Shown piece by piece: positions 1 to 8,236 of a DNA stretch of 64,000 bases; positions within the stretch are counted from its first letter, which is position 1; each line of letters starts with the position of its first letter. The position numbers were made by a program, and so were the translations under genes. The stretch is from Gammaproteobacteria bacterium (GTDB lineage Bacteria > Pseudomonadota > Gammaproteobacteria > DSM-19610), in NCBI GenBank assembly GCA_015494295.1, contig WGBO01000006.1:163234-227233 (forward strand), written 5' to 3'. A model generated the notes under the pieces. It did no database searches and had not been told where the DNA came from. It saw nothing but the letters and a program-made list of their open reading frames with translations.

Positions 1-528
1 GCGCCCCATCACGAACTGACCGGCAAGCAGGCGCATGGCGCGCCGGATCAGGATTCTCGCCAGCGGTTCGCCGAGCCGCGCCACCAGCCGCCGCAACAGG
101 CCCTCGGCGCCGTCTTCCGGAGTGTCCATCGACAGTATTCCGCCAGTCAGCAACAGGCCCCAGGTGGATGCGTTCACCAACAAGGACTCGCTCGACCCCA
201 GATGCGCGTCCCAGTGGCCTCGCGACAGGCGGTCGGCGATCAGCCGCTCGGCCGTTTCATCGTCGGGTATGCGCAGCAGCGCCTCCGCCAGACACATCAG
301 CAGCACGCCTTCCTGCGACGACAGGTCGTACTCGGCCAGCAGTGCCTCGACACCCTGCGGGTGGCGCGCCCGCTGGCGTACCGCGAGCGCCAGTGCACGC
401 GCGCGTTCGCGGATTCGCTCGTAGGTCGGCGCGTCGACCCGCGCCACGCGCAGGCGCTGCGCCAGGCACCCGGTTTCGTCGGCCAGGGCGGCAGCCCGTA
501 TCGCTGCGCGTCCGCTATCGTCGGTCAT
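1..528 (-). CDS. putA: Proline dehydrogenase / P5C dehydrogenase PutA, N-terminal fragment (runs off the window)
   Basis: Reading leftwards from the ATG at 528, the frame stays open for 176 codons to the window edge, so only the N-terminus is present. The stretch LLMCLAEALLRIPDDETA, then HLGSSESLLVNASTWGLLLTG, is the characteristic PutA helical region before the FAD-dependent proline dehydrogenase barrel. PutA oxidises proline to glutamate in two steps at the membrane, passing electrons to quinone. The protein starts directly with this arm region, with no room for the N-terminal ribbon-helix-helix DNA-binding domain of E. coli PutA. It is therefore probably a bifunctional enzyme and not also a repressor. 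The catalytic domains are outside the window. Confidence 0.85.
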   Translation of the reverse strand, partial: MTDDSGRAAIRAAALADETGCLAQRLRVARVDAPTYERIRERARALALAVRQRARHPQGVEALLAEYDLSSQEGVLLMCLAEALLRIPDDETAERLIADRLSRGHWDAHLGSSESLLVNASTWGLLLTGGILSMDTPEDGAEGLLRRLVARLGEPLARILIRRAMRLLAGQFVMGR

Positions 529-599
529 CAGCCCGATCCTCCCCCTGGAAGACAACGTGCTAAGATGAAACGGTCACTGACTCTCCGGGATACACGACC

Positions 600-1169
600 A
601 TGCGCATGCACCTTCGAGTCCTTCTCTATATTAGCCTGATCGCAACACCGCTGCTCACCCTGGCCGCCACCGAAGTCGCCGGCGTCAGGATCGACGACAG
701 TTGCACGCTCGGCGACCGCTCGCTGAAACGCAACGGCGCGGGCGTGCGCAGCAAGTTCTTCTTCAAGATCTATGTTGGCGTGTTGTGCGTGGAAGATCCG
801 GCCCGCGATGCCGCGGCGCTGCTCGCGGCGCCCGGTGCAAAACGCATGCAGATGAACATGCTTTACGACAAGGTCGAGGCGGAAAAAATCACCGATGGCT
901 GGGAGGAAGGTTTCCGCGCCAACCTCGACGCCGCGGAGTTCGCCCGCCTCGAACCGAGGCTGAAGCAGTTCAACGCCATGTTCCACACCCTGCGCAAGGG
1001 CGACGTCGTCAACATGGACTACATCCCCGGGCGCGGCACCGAAGTCTCGATCAACGGCGAATCCCGCGGCGTGGTCGAGGGCGAGGATTTCTTCCGCGCG
1101 CTGCTCAAAGTGTGGATCGGCAAACACCCTGCCGACAAGTCGCTGAAAAAGGGCCTGCTCGGCAAGTAG
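600..1169 (+). CDS. Exported chalcone-isomerase-like protein
   Basis: A 189-residue protein with a hydrophobic N-terminal signal sequence of about 22 residues (LLYISLIATPLLTLAA). The mature part matches the bacterial chalcone-isomerase-like family: an early G(A)GVRSKFFFKIYVG-type strand, a middle section KRMQMNML, and a late YIPGRGTEVSINGE strand pair. The family is usually periplasmic in proteobacteria and has no firmly established substrate; true chalcone isomerase activity should not be assumed. It lies divergently from putA. The next gene starts 2 bases after its stop, so the two are probably co-transcribed. A second in-frame ATG two codons downstream is an alternative start. Confidence 0.75.
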   Translation: MRMHLRVLLYISLIATPLLTLAATEVAGVRIDDSCTLGDRSLKRNGAGVRSKFFFKIYVGVLCVEDPARDAAALLAAPGAKRMQMNMLYDKVEAEKITDGWEEGFRANLDAAEFARLEPRLKQFNAMFHTLRKGDVVNMDYIPGRGTEVSINGESRGVVEGEDFFRALLKVWIGKHPADKSLKKGLLGK

Positions 1170-1170
1170 C

Positions 1171-2124
1171 ATGCGCGGCGTAGTGCTGGATCTCGACAGC
1201 CTGCAGCCACGGGACCTCGACCTCCAGCCCCTGCGTCGGCAGCTCGATGAGTGGCGGCTGTACGCGCGCACCTCGCGCGCGCAGTTGCAGGAACACATGG
1301 CGGGCGCCGGTGTGGTGGTGACCAACAAGGTAGTGATCGATGCGCAGGCCATCCGCGACAACCCGCAACTGGAACTGATCTGTGTCGCCGCCACCGGCAC
1401 CAACAATGTCGATCTCGCCGCCGCGCGCGCCGCCGGCATCCCGGTTTGCAATGCGCGCGATTACGCAACCGCATCGGTCGTCGAACACGTGTTCGCGCTG
1501 CTGCTCACGCTGACCCGGCAACTCGACAGCTACCGCCGCCGTGTCGCCGACGGCGGCTGGAGCGAAAGCCCCGATTTCTGCCTGTTCGACGCCCCCGTCG
1601 ACGAGCTGTCGGGGCGCACACTCGGCATCGTCGGCTACGGGGTACTGGGACAGGCGGTGGCGCGCGCCGCGGCCGCCTTTTCAATGAACGTACAGGTCGC
1701 CCAGCGCCTGCACGGCGCGCCCGTAACCGGGCGCGTGGCGCTGGATACCCTGCTGGAAACCTCCGACGTCGTCAGCCTGCACTGCCCGCTCAGCGAACGC
1801 ACGCGCGGCCTGATCGGCGCACCGCAACTGGCGCGCATGAAACGGGACGCCATCCTGATCAATACCGCGCGCGGCGGCATCGTCGACGAACGGGCGCTGG
1901 TGGACGCCCTGCAAAAACGTGAAATCCAGGCGGCCGCCGTCGATGTGCTGGAACAGGAACCGCCGCCCCCCGACAACCCGCTGCTGTCGTTCCGTTCGCC
2001 GCGTCTCGTCGTCACCCCGCACATGGCCTGGGCCAGCCGTCCCGCCAGGCAACGGCTGGTTCAGGAAGTCGCCGACAATGTCGCGGCATTCACGCGCGGC
2101 GAGCCGCGCAACGTCGTCAACTGA
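1171..2124 (+). CDS. D-2-hydroxyacid dehydrogenase (glycerate dehydrogenase-like)
   Basis: 317 residues, the usual length for NAD-dependent D-2-hydroxyacid dehydrogenases that interconvert 2-oxoacids and D-2-hydroxyacids such as hydroxypyruvate and D-glycerate. Visible features are the N-terminal substrate domain with ATGTNNVDLAAARAAGIPV, the nucleotide-binding GIVGYGVLGQAVA near residue 152, the Arg-containing INTARGGIVDE, the Glu in LEQEPPP and the catalytic His in VTPHMAW. Together these supply the Arg-Glu-His catalytic set. The order of motifs and the NTARGG region resemble the HprA/glycerate dehydrogenase branch, but substrate specificity cannot be read from sequence. It directly follows the chalcone-isomerase-like gene. 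Confidence 0.85.
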   Translation: MRGVVLDLDSLQPRDLDLQPLRRQLDEWRLYARTSRAQLQEHMAGAGVVVTNKVVIDAQAIRDNPQLELICVAATGTNNVDLAAARAAGIPVCNARDYATASVVEHVFALLLTLTRQLDSYRRRVADGGWSESPDFCLFDAPVDELSGRTLGIVGYGVLGQAVARAAAAFSMNVQVAQRLHGAPVTGRVALDTLLETSDVVSLHCPLSERTRGLIGAPQLARMKRDAILINTARGGIVDERALVDALQKREIQAAAVDVLEQEPPPPDNPLLSFRSPRLVVTPHMAWASRPARQRLVQEVADNVAAFTRGEPRNVVN

Positions 2125-2129
2125 GCGAA

Positions 2130-2402
2130 TCAGTGACGCGGGCGCCGCATGCGCCACACACCGCGCGGTTTGGCCAGGTTCACTTTCAGGCTGCGACCCT
2201 CCAGTTCGGTACCGTCCACCGCGTTGATCGCGCTCTCCACCACTTCATCATCCATCTCGACAAAGGCGAAGCCACGCGGCTTGCCGGTGTAGCGGTCGCT
2301 CACCACCTTTACCGACTTGACCTCGCCGTGCATCGAAAACAGTTCACGCAACTGCTCAGGGGTGGTATCGAAGGAAAGATTACCGACATAAATGGATTTC
2401 AT
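2130..2402 (-). CDS. RRM-domain RNA-binding protein
   Basis: A 90-residue protein made almost entirely of one RNA-recognition motif: RNP2 is IYVGNL at residues 4-9 and RNP1 is RGFAFVEM near residue 43, followed by a short basic tail ending RRPRH. The ATG at 2402 was chosen over the longer open frame because an AGGAGG ribosome-binding site sits at 2413-2418 with normal spacing. Small single-RRM proteins of this kind are common in cyanobacteria and in some proteobacteria, often cold-induced; an RNA-chaperone role is an inference. It is convergent with the hydroxyacid dehydrogenase, with only 5 bases between the stops. Confidence 0.85.
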   Translation of the reverse strand: MKSIYVGNLSFDTTPEQLRELFSMHGEVKSVKVVSDRYTGKPRGFAFVEMDDEVVESAINAVDGTELEGRSLKVNLAKPRGVWRMRRPRH

Positions 2403-2543
2403 TATTTTTTTAACCTCCTGTACGGCCTGTCGTACCGGCACCGGGACCCTGCCCCATGCCAACGCAGACCCCGATGTTCCATACCGAAGTACCCGTTCAC
2501 GACAACCCGTCCGCGGCGCGCGCGGACACGGGCTGGCCAGAAA

Positions 2544-2549
2544 AGTATA
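2544..2549 (-). promoter_or_regulatory. Candidate -10 element for the RRM gene
   Basis: On the minus strand this reads TATACT, one base off consensus, but no good -35 is seen 16-18 bases upstream. If used, it would give a 5' untranslated leader of roughly 130 bases before the start at 2402. Long leaders are typical of cold-shock RNA-binding proteins. Weak evidence on its own. Confidence 0.3.
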
Positions 2550-2618
2550 GCCCAAGCCCACCGCGCCTGAAGTCTGGACGTCCGTTCAATCAGTGCGCGG
2601 AAAACCTGTACCGTCCGA

Positions 2619-3035
2619 CTAGTCTCCCAGCACCGTCACACTGACATGACGCCGGTGCGGCGCGCTGCGGTGCTCCCACAAATAGATGCCCTGCCACACG
2701 CCGAGCGCGCAGCGTCCCGCGCTGACCGGCACTGTCAGTGAACTGCCCGTGAGCACGCTGCGCACATGCGCGGGCATGTCGTCAGGCCCCTCGTCCACGT
2801 GCCGGAACAGCGGGTCGCCGTCCGGCGCCAGGCGCGCCATGAAACGTTCGAGATCCGCCCTCACCTCCGGGTCCGCATTCTCGCAAAGCATCAGCGAGGC
2901 ACTGGTGTGCTGTACGAAAATCAGGCAGATACCGGTGCCGACACCGGCTTCCGCCACGCACGCCTCCACCTGGCCCTGAATGAGCACACTGCCCCGGCCC
3001 CGCGTATCGACGCTGAAACTGCTCTGAAAAATCAT
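2619..3035 (-). CDS. yjbQ: YjbQ family protein (UPF0047, secondary thiamine-phosphate synthase-like)
   Basis: 138 residues, normal for the YjbQ family. Conserved segments visible are FVQHTSASLMLCENADP in the first half, the middle FRHVDEGPDDMPAHV, and the C-terminal GVWQGIYLWEHR. E. coli YjbQ shows weak thiamine-phosphate synthase activity in vitro; the physiological role is unsettled. The gene reads away from typA and towards the RRM gene. Confidence 0.88.
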   Translation of the reverse strand: MIFQSSFSVDTRGRGSVLIQGQVEACVAEAGVGTGICLIFVQHTSASLMLCENADPEVRADLERFMARLAPDGDPLFRHVDEGPDDMPAHVRSVLTGSSLTVPVSAGRCALGVWQGIYLWEHRSAPHRRHVSVTVLGD

Positions 3036-3063
3036 GTTTTCCCCTTTTTACAGCTAATTCATG

Positions 3064-3069
3064 TATAAT
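3064..3069 (+). promoter_or_regulatory. Candidate -10 element for typA
   Basis: A perfect TATAAT preceded by TG lies 30 bases upstream of the typA start. A TTTACA at 3047-3052 is only 11 bases away, too close for a standard -35, so the promoter may rely on the -10 region. Confidence 0.4.
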
Positions 3070-3098
3070 TTCCGCTCTTTTACTCGCGAGAAAATCCC

Positions 3099-4913
3099 GT
3101 GATCGAACGTTTACGCAACATTGCCATCATCGCCCATGTCGACCATGGAAAAACCACTCTGGTCGACCAGCTCCTGGTGCAGTCCGGCACGCTCGGCGAC
3201 CGCGCCGCCGCACCCGAGCGGGTGATGGATTCCAATGACCTCGAACGGGAACGCGGCATCACCATTCTATCCAAGAATACCGCGATCGAATGGAACGATT
3301 ACCACATCAACATCGTCGACACCCCCGGACACGCCGACTTCGGCGGCGAAGTGGAGCGCGTGCTGTCGATGGTGGACTCCGTGCTGTTGCTGGTGGACGC
3401 CGTGGAAGGCCCGATGCCGCAGACCCGCTTCGTCACCCAGAAGGCACTCGCGCTCGGACTCAAGCCGATCGTCGTCATCAACAAGATCGACCGCCCGGGT
3501 GCCCGGCCCGACTGGGTGCTGGACCAGACCTTCGACCTGTTCGACAGGCTCGGCGCCAGCGACGAGCAACTCGATTTCTCGGTGGTATACGCATCCGGAT
3601 TGCAGGGTTTCGCGGGCCTGGAACCCGATATCCGTGACGGCGACATGACCCCGCTGTTCAGGGTTATCGTCGATACTGTGCCGGCGCCCGACGTCGACAC
3701 CGACGGTCCTTTCCAGATGCAGGTCAGCTCGCTGGACTATAACAGCTACGTGGGCGTGATCGGCATTGGCCGCATCACCCGCGGCCAGATCAGCACCAAC
3801 ACGCCCGTCACGGTGGTCGATCGCGAGGGCGCGCAGCGCAACGCCCGCGTACTCCAGATCAACGGCTTCCTGGGCCTGGAACGCGTCGAGGTCCCCGAGG
3901 CCCGCGCCGGCGACATCATCGCCTTCACCGGCATCGACGGCCTGGGTATTTCCGACACCCTGTGCGACCCCGCCTGCGTGGAACCCATGCCGCCGCTCAG
4001 CATCGACGAACCGACCATCAGCATGACCTTCCAGGTCAACAACTCGCCGTTCTGCGGCCGCGAGGGCAAGTTTGTCACCTCGCGCCAGATCCGCGAGCGT
4101 CTGGACCGCGAACTGGTGCACAACGTGGCCCTGCGCGTCGAGGATACCGACGACCCGGACAAGTTCCGCGTATCCGGCCGTGGCGAGCTGCACCTGTCCA
4201 TCCTTATCGAAACCATGCGCCGCGAAGGTTATGAGCTTGGCGTGTCGCGCCCGGAAGTCATCTACCGGGAAGTGGACGGCGTGCTGGAAGAACCCTACGA
4301 ACAACTGACCGTCGATGTCGAGGAACAGCACCAGGGCACGGTCATGGAAAAACTGGGCGAACGCGGCGCCGACCTGCGCGACATGGCGCCCGACGGCAAC
4401 GGCCGGGTACGCCTGGAGTTCATCATCCCCTCGCGTGGCCTGATCGGCTTCCGCACCGAGTTCCTGACCGCCACCCAGGGCAGCGGGCTGCTCTACAACG
4501 TCTTCGCCCACTATGGCCCCGCCAGGAAGGGCACCTTCGGACAGCGCACCAATGGCGTGCTGATCGCAAACGGCGCCGGCAAGGCGCTGGCCTATGCCCT
4601 GTTCAACCTGCAGGAACGCGGCCGCCTGTTCGTGGAACACGGCCAGCCGGTCTACGAAGGCATGCTGATCGGAATTCACACCCGCAGCAACGACCTGGTG
4701 GTAAACCCCCTCAAGGGCAAGCAACTGACCAACATCCGCGCCGCCGGCACCGACGAAAACCTGGTGCTTACGCCGCCGATCCGCATGACGCTGGAACAGG
4801 CGCTGGAATTCATCGACGACGATGAACTGGTGGAGGTGACGCCGGAAAGCATCCGCCTGCGCAAGAAACTGCTGCTGGAACACGAACGCAAACGCGCCGC
4901 GCGCGCAAGCTGA
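3099..4913 (+). CDS. typA: Ribosome-associated translational GTPase TypA/BipA
   Basis: 604 residues, full length for TypA/BipA, a translation-factor GTPase that binds the ribosome and is needed for 50S assembly and growth under stress or cold. G-motifs are clear: AHVDHGKTT near residues 12-20, RERGITI near 50, DTPGHADF near 73, and NKID near 130. The C-terminal part has the EF-G-like domains and the BipA-specific region ([30 protein letters not shown]). The start is the GTG at 3099 (translated [17 protein letters not shown]), giving the N-terminus expected for the family. The gene stands alone between a divergent yjbQ and a convergent thioredoxin-like gene. Confidence 0.97.
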   Translation: MIERLRNIAIIAHVDHGKTTLVDQLLVQSGTLGDRAAAPERVMDSNDLERERGITILSKNTAIEWNDYHINIVDTPGHADFGGEVERVLSMVDSVLLLVDAVEGPMPQTRFVTQKALALGLKPIVVINKIDRPGARPDWVLDQTFDLFDRLGASDEQLDFSVVYASGLQGFAGLEPDIRDGDMTPLFRVIVDTVPAPDVDTDGPFQMQVSSLDYNSYVGVIGIGRITRGQISTNTPVTVVDREGAQRNARVLQINGFLGLERVEVPEARAGDIIAFTGIDGLGISDTLCDPACVEPMPPLSIDEPTISMTFQVNNSPFCGREGKFVTSRQIRERLDRELVHNVALRVEDTDDPDKFRVSGRGELHLSILIETMRREGYELGVSRPEVIYREVDGVLEEPYEQLTVDVEEQHQGTVMEKLGERGADLRDMAPDGNGRVRLEFIIPSRGLIGFRTEFLTATQGSGLLYNVFAHYGPARKGTFGQRTNGVLIANGAGKALAYALFNLQERGRLFVEHGQPVYEGMLIGIHTRSNDLVVNPLKGKQLTNIRAAGTDENLVLTPPIRMTLEQALEFIDDDELVEVTPESIRLRKKLLLEHERKRAARAS

Positions 4914-4920
4914 GCGCACG

Positions 4921-4944
4921 GGGCGCCGCCGGCCGGCGGCGCCC
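4921..4944. terminator. Perfect G+C palindrome between convergent genes
   Basis: GGGCGCCGCCGG followed immediately by its exact complement forms a 12-bp palindrome between the typA stop and the stop of the opposite-strand thioredoxin-like gene. There is no T-tract. It could slow transcription from both sides, so its terminator role is plausible but unproven. Confidence 0.5.
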
Positions 4945-4959
4945 GCCCTCCTTACGAAA

Positions 4960-5493
4960 CTAGCGTCCCGCCCACCACAGGCGCAGGCGCAGACCTGCTT
5001 CCGTGGTATACCCGACTTCGGTAAAGCGTATGCGCCCTTCGGCGTCAATGACGATGCTGGTCGGCACCCCTCTGACCCCGTAGCGCGCGCTCAGGCGCCC
5101 CGAGGGATCCGGCACCACGGGATAGTCCAGGCCCTGCTCCGTCATCCAGGCACGCAATTCACCCGGCGCCATGTCGTCGATCGACACGGTCAACACCGCG
5201 TGGTCCCTGGCGATATTGCCGATGCTGTCCTGCTCCAGGCGACACACCGGACACCAGCTCGCCCAGAAGTGCAACAACAGCGGGCGCCCCCGGTACTGCG
5301 CCAGCGAAACCTGCGCGCCATCGAGCAATACCGCGTCGAAGACGGGCGCGGGGCCAGCGACGACATCGCGCGTCTGCCAGGCGCGCAGCGCGGCAAAAAG
5401 CACCAGGATGATTAGCACTTCCAGCAGGTAGCGGAACCAGCGGCGGCGGCCGTTGACAGCCTTCCCGGCATCCGGGGGAGAGGAATCTTTCAT
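4960..5493 (-). CDS. Membrane-anchored thioredoxin-like protein (CPVC; ScsD/TlpA type)
   Basis: 177 residues: a short cytoplasmic head rich in Arg, one membrane segment (LLEVLIILVLFAALRAW, about residues 23-40), then a periplasmic thioredoxin fold. The active site is WASWCPVC near residue 79, and the cis-proline strand is RGVPTSIVID near 140. A CPVC dithiol motif is typical of ScsD-like protein disulfide oxidoreductases, while TlpA/CcmG reductases usually have other dipeptides. It probably reduces or oxidises periplasmic disulfides. The partner is unknown because no dsb or ccm gene is adjacent. Confidence 0.8.
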   Translation of the reverse strand: MKDSSPPDAGKAVNGRRRWFRYLLEVLIILVLFAALRAWQTRDVVAGPAPVFDAVLLDGAQVSLAQYRGRPLLLHFWASWCPVCRLEQDSIGNIARDHAVLTVSIDDMAPGELRAWMTEQGLDYPVVPDPSGRLSARYGVRGVPTSIVIDAEGRIRFTEVGYTTEAGLRLRLWWAGR

Positions 5494-5570
5494 ACGTTTT
5501 TGACGACCGGTTCACAGAAACGTGAGCGGCGGGCACCTAGTCTGGAATCCTGCACGAGGGGGTTGGAACG

Positions 5571-6089
5571 ATGTTACCACTATTCCGGCATATCGCGACA
5601 TTCGCCTGCGCCGTCCTGCTGGCCTTGCCGGCCGACGGCGCGCTGGCCGCCGCCTCCCCCTTCGCCGGCGCTGCCGAAACGCGCTGGCGATACGACGAAG
5701 TCACCGCCAAGCTGCCGCGCGAGCAGGCCGCCATTGCTTCCGTGGCCCAGGCCCGCATCAACATCGCCCTGCACCACGCCAGGCGGCTGACCGAACAACG
5801 GCTGTGCGCGGGCAACTGGAGCCCGCGCGGCAGCATCCACCGCCAGCAGGGGCCGTTGCTGGTGCGGCAGGCGGACTTCAACGCCGGCCCGAACGACAAT
5901 GTCTGGTTCTTCCAGACCCTGCGCGAGCCCGTCAGGCTGGCTTGCAACGGTGTGTCACGGGCGCGCTACTTCATGGAGATGAGCCGCCACCTGCCGGCCT
6001 GGATCAGCATCCGCCCTGCCGGCCTGGCCACGCAGTTCCGCCTCGGCGAAGCCTATACCGGCGCGATCCCTTCAGTCGCCGCGCGTTAA
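5571..6089 (+). CDS. Hypothetical exported protein
   Basis: 172 residues with an N-terminal signal peptide (about residues 1-27, FACAVLLALPADGALA then AAS). The mature part has two Cys, in RLCAGNW and RLACNGVSR, which could form a disulfide, and no motif I recognise. A ribosome-binding sequence GGGGGTTGG precedes the ATG. It starts divergently from the thioredoxin-like gene, 77 bases away. Its last 18 bases overlap the 3' end of the convergent YihY-type gene. Function unknown. Confidence 0.6.
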   Translation: MLPLFRHIATFACAVLLALPADGALAAASPFAGAAETRWRYDEVTAKLPREQAAIASVAQARINIALHHARRLTEQRLCAGNWSPRGSIHRQQGPLLVRQADFNAGPNDNVWFFQTLREPVRLACNGVSRARYFMEMSRHLPAWISIRPAGLATQFRLGEAYTGAIPSVAAR

Positions 6090-7418
6090 TGGCTTGCCAT
6101 TCACCAGATCCTTGAGCGTGTAGTCACCCATAGCACCGTGCGCCGCGCGATCCACGCTGGCCAGAAGGGATTCGACGCACGCATCGCCCGGCAACTTCTC
6201 CAGCGTCAGCAAACGGTTCTCCCCGGCGCTGCGCGCAAGGTCGTACAGTTCGGACACGCGAATGGTGGCAATATCCCGCCGCGGCAGATAGGCGGTCTTG
6301 TCGTCACAGGTCCGCGCAAGAAACCCGCCCTCCTCCATCAATCTCAAAACCTTGTGCACGGGCTGCATCGGCAACCCAAGATATTGCACCAGCGCTTCCA
6401 GCGTCCATGGCTCGCGATCGTTGCAATGATGCTCGGCGATCATGTACATCAGTTGCAGGGCCAGGCGCTCCTGCAGGCGCGCACTGAGATCGAGACGGAC
6501 CGGTTCACGCGTCAGATAGTGCGGATACTGTACGTAGAACGCGACCTGGGATCCCAGCAACAGGATCAGCCAGCTCAGGTACAGCCAGATCAGCAACAAG
6601 ACCAGTATCGCAAAGCCGGAATAGATGGCCGCGTAGTTGGGCGATGTCGCCACGAAGGTTGCGAACAACCAGCCGCTGGTCTGCCACAACACACCCGCGA
6701 CCGTTCCGCCAACCAGCGCCGGCACCAGCCGCACGCGCGTGTTGGGAATGAAAATATAGATAAACGTGAAGGTCGCGATGACCAGCAAATAGGGAATGAG
6801 TTTTCCCGCCAGCACCAGGATACGACCGATGGGCTCCATGTGAATCAGGGTTTGCACCAGGCCGTGACTGGAGATGGTGGCCGTCAAACCGACTGCCGCA
6901 AACATCAACACCGGGCCAATCAGGATCACGCTCAGGTAACTGGAAAAGCGCTGCGCAAGCCCCCTGAGGTGCTCGACCTGCCATACGTAGTTGAACGAGG
7001 ACTCGATTTTTTGTGTAAGAGAAACAACAGTATAGATAAGAAACACCAGCCCGAGAGAGCCCAGCACGCCCACCTTGATGTTCTCCACGAAACCGATCAC
7101 GCTGCGGGTGATCTCAGCACCGCGCGGACCGAGCGGTTCCAGCACATTGGCCAGTATCGGTTCGAGCTGGTTGTGTACGCCAAACCCCTTCAACACCGAA
7201 AAGCTCACGGCCAGTAACGGCACTGTCGACAACAGGGTGGTGTAGACGAGACTCATTGCCCTGAGGTTCAACTGTCCGCCGAGCAACTGACGCAACACGA
7301 CGACCAGCATGCGAACCGGAAAGATCACCCAGCGTTCGAAACGACTGACACTGGTCAGATCTTCGCTCCACAACCATTCATTGAAACGCGCAAAGAGATT
7401 GAGCAAGGGTTCGTTCAT
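6072..7418 (-). CDS. YihY/BrkB family inner-membrane protein with C-terminal winged-helix-like extension
   Basis: 448 residues. About six membrane segments are visible in the first 300 residues, for example LGSLGLVFLIYTVVSL and YSGFAILVLLLIWLYLSWLI. The family signature regions AMSLVYTTLLSTVPLLAV, near residue 55, and GTVAGVLWQ are present. This family was once called ribonuclease BN, which is now known to be wrong; its function is unresolved. After about residue 310 comes a cytoplasmic extension (LSARLQERLALQLMY, TLEALVQYLGLPMQPVHKVL, LMEEGGFL) that looks like a winged helix. Longer YihY proteins in proteobacteria share such tails. Its 3' end overlaps the preceding convergent gene by 18 bases. 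Confidence 0.85.
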   Translation of the reverse strand: MNEPLLNLFARFNEWLWSEDLTSVSRFERWVIFPVRMLVVVLRQLLGGQLNLRAMSLVYTTLLSTVPLLAVSFSVLKGFGVHNQLEPILANVLEPLGPRGAEITRSVIGFVENIKVGVLGSLGLVFLIYTVVSLTQKIESSFNYVWQVEHLRGLAQRFSSYLSVILIGPVLMFAAVGLTATISSHGLVQTLIHMEPIGRILVLAGKLIPYLLVIATFTFIYIFIPNTRVRLVPALVGGTVAGVLWQTSGWLFATFVATSPNYAAIYSGFAILVLLLIWLYLSWLILLLGSQVAFYVQYPHYLTREPVRLDLSARLQERLALQLMYMIAEHHCNDREPWTLEALVQYLGLPMQPVHKVLRLMEEGGFLARTCDDKTAYLPRRDIATIRVSELYDLARSAGENRLLTLEKLPGDACVESLLASVDRAAHGAMGDYTLKDLVNGKPLTRGD

Positions 7419-7824
7419 CGCGGTTTCCCCGATTCAAATAATGTTGCATGCACGCAACGCATAACCGACAAGTACACCGGCAGACGCCTTTGAAAGCTCG
7501 ATCGCCAAAAAAGTTTTCATCGCAATATGCTGCCCCTGCATATGCACATCCTTCCAATGTTGACATCTGAAACACCGATGACAGCAAATATATAACAACG
7601 CATAAAACACTGCTATTTACTTGTAAAACGCACTTGATACGAAACACGCATGCAAGTGGTATCGCTATTCATGTCTGTCGGCACTGCGGCAACACAGACC
7701 AAGTTACACTGCAATGATAGAGCCAATTGTTACCTAGGTGTTGTAATTTGTTCTTTTTTCATTAAAGTTTTAAACGTAAACGCCGTTACGTTGCGCGAAT
7801 CATATCTTGAAGGAGGTATTCCTC
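7419..7824. other. A+T-rich intergenic region (about 400 bases) without a credible gene
   Basis: This gap between two divergent genes is visibly richer in A and T than its surroundings, with runs such as TTTGTTCTTTTTTCATTAAAG. It must carry promoters for the YihY-type gene and the lysine-rich gene, but no clean -35/-10 pair could be fixed. Two short open frames in it (7378-7647 minus, 7650-7850 plus) lack ribosome-binding sites and recognisable sequence and are not called. Confidence 0.5.
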
Positions 7825-8190
7825 ATGGCAGCGAAAAAGAAAACTGTTAAACGCAAGGCAACCGCCAAGAAGAAAAAGGTAGTTGCCAAGAAAAAGAAGG
7901 TAGCACCGAAGAAGAAACGTGTTGCAAGCAAGAAGAAGGTCGCAAAGAAAAAAGTCGCAAAGAAAAAAGCTTCGAAGAAAAAGGTAGCCAAGAAAAAGGC
8001 CACCAAGAAAAAAGCCTCGAAGAAAAAGGTAGCCAAGAAAAAGGCCACCAAGAAAAAAGCCTCGAAGAAAAAGGCCGCCAAGAAAAAGGCCACCAAGAAA
8101 AAAGCCTCGAAGAAAAAGGTAGCCAAGAAAAAGGCCACCAAGAAAAAAGCTTCGAAGAAAAAGGCCGCCAAGAAGCGCGCCCGCCGCTAA
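7825..8190 (+). CDS. Lysine/alanine-repeat histone H1-like protein
   Basis: 121 residues of almost pure Lys and Ala with some Val, Thr and Ser, starting MAAKKKTVKR and ending KKRARR. The body is a tandem array of KKKxA pentads grouped in 15-residue units (KKKVA, KKKAT, KKKAS). Such proteins resemble the C-terminal tail of eukaryotic histone H1 and bacterial AlgP/HctB-like proteins, and bind DNA non-specifically; a nucleoid-compacting role is inferred. An AAGGAGG site at 7810-7816 fixes the ATG at 7825, not the upstream TTG at 7807. A strong terminator follows 20 bases after the stop, so the gene is monocistronic. Confidence 0.85.
   Translation: MAAKKKTVKRKATAKKKKVVAKKKKVAPKKKRVASKKKVAKKKVAKKKASKKKVAKKKATKKKASKKKVAKKKATKKKASKKKAAKKKATKKKASKKKVAKKKATKKKASKKKAAKKRARR
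7975..8154 (+). repeat. Four tandem 45-bp repeats inside the lysine-rich gene
   Basis: Four nearly identical 45-base units begin at 7975, 8020, 8065 and 8110, each coding KKK(V/A)A-KKKAT-KKKAS. Units differ at only a few positions (GTAGCC versus GCCGCC; GCCTCG versus GCTTCG). Near-identity at DNA level suggests recent slippage or unequal recombination, so copy number may vary between strains. Confidence 0.9.
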
Positions 8191-8210
8191 ACGATAGCGA
8201 TACGGGAAAA

Positions 8211-8236
8211 GGCCTGCTCCGGCAGGCCTTTTTTTT
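8211..8236 (+). terminator. Rho-independent terminator of the lysine-rich gene
   Basis: GGCCTGC (8211-8217) and GCAGGCC (8222-8228) form a 7-bp stem with a 4-base loop, followed by eight T (8229-8236) and preceded by four A. A textbook intrinsic terminator. Confidence 0.93.

Noticed and set aside
4921..4944. 24-base perfect palindrome as a protein-binding operator
   Set aside because: Lies exactly between two convergent stops, where a transcription-blocking hairpin is the simpler explanation.
3267..5048. Long open frame antisense to typA (minus strand)
   Set aside because: Shadow of a high-G+C gene; Ala/Asp/Val/Gln-rich composition, no domain, while typA on the plus strand is certain.
6072..6089. 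18-base overlap of convergent genes as a sign of misannotation
   Set aside because: Both frames have good starts and coherent sequence; short tail-to-tail overlaps are common (also 53442-53445 and 62787-62790).
7378..7647. 89-codon minus-strand frame in the A+T-rich gap
   Set aside because: No ribosome-binding site, overlaps the YihY gene start, and the translation looks random.
7650..7850. 66-codon plus-strand frame in the A+T-rich gap
   Set aside because: Overlaps the true start of the lysine-rich gene in another frame and has no ribosome-binding site.
7975..8154. Short regular repeats as a possible CRISPR array
   Set aside because: Units are directly adjacent with no unique spacers and encode a continuous Lys/Ala protein.
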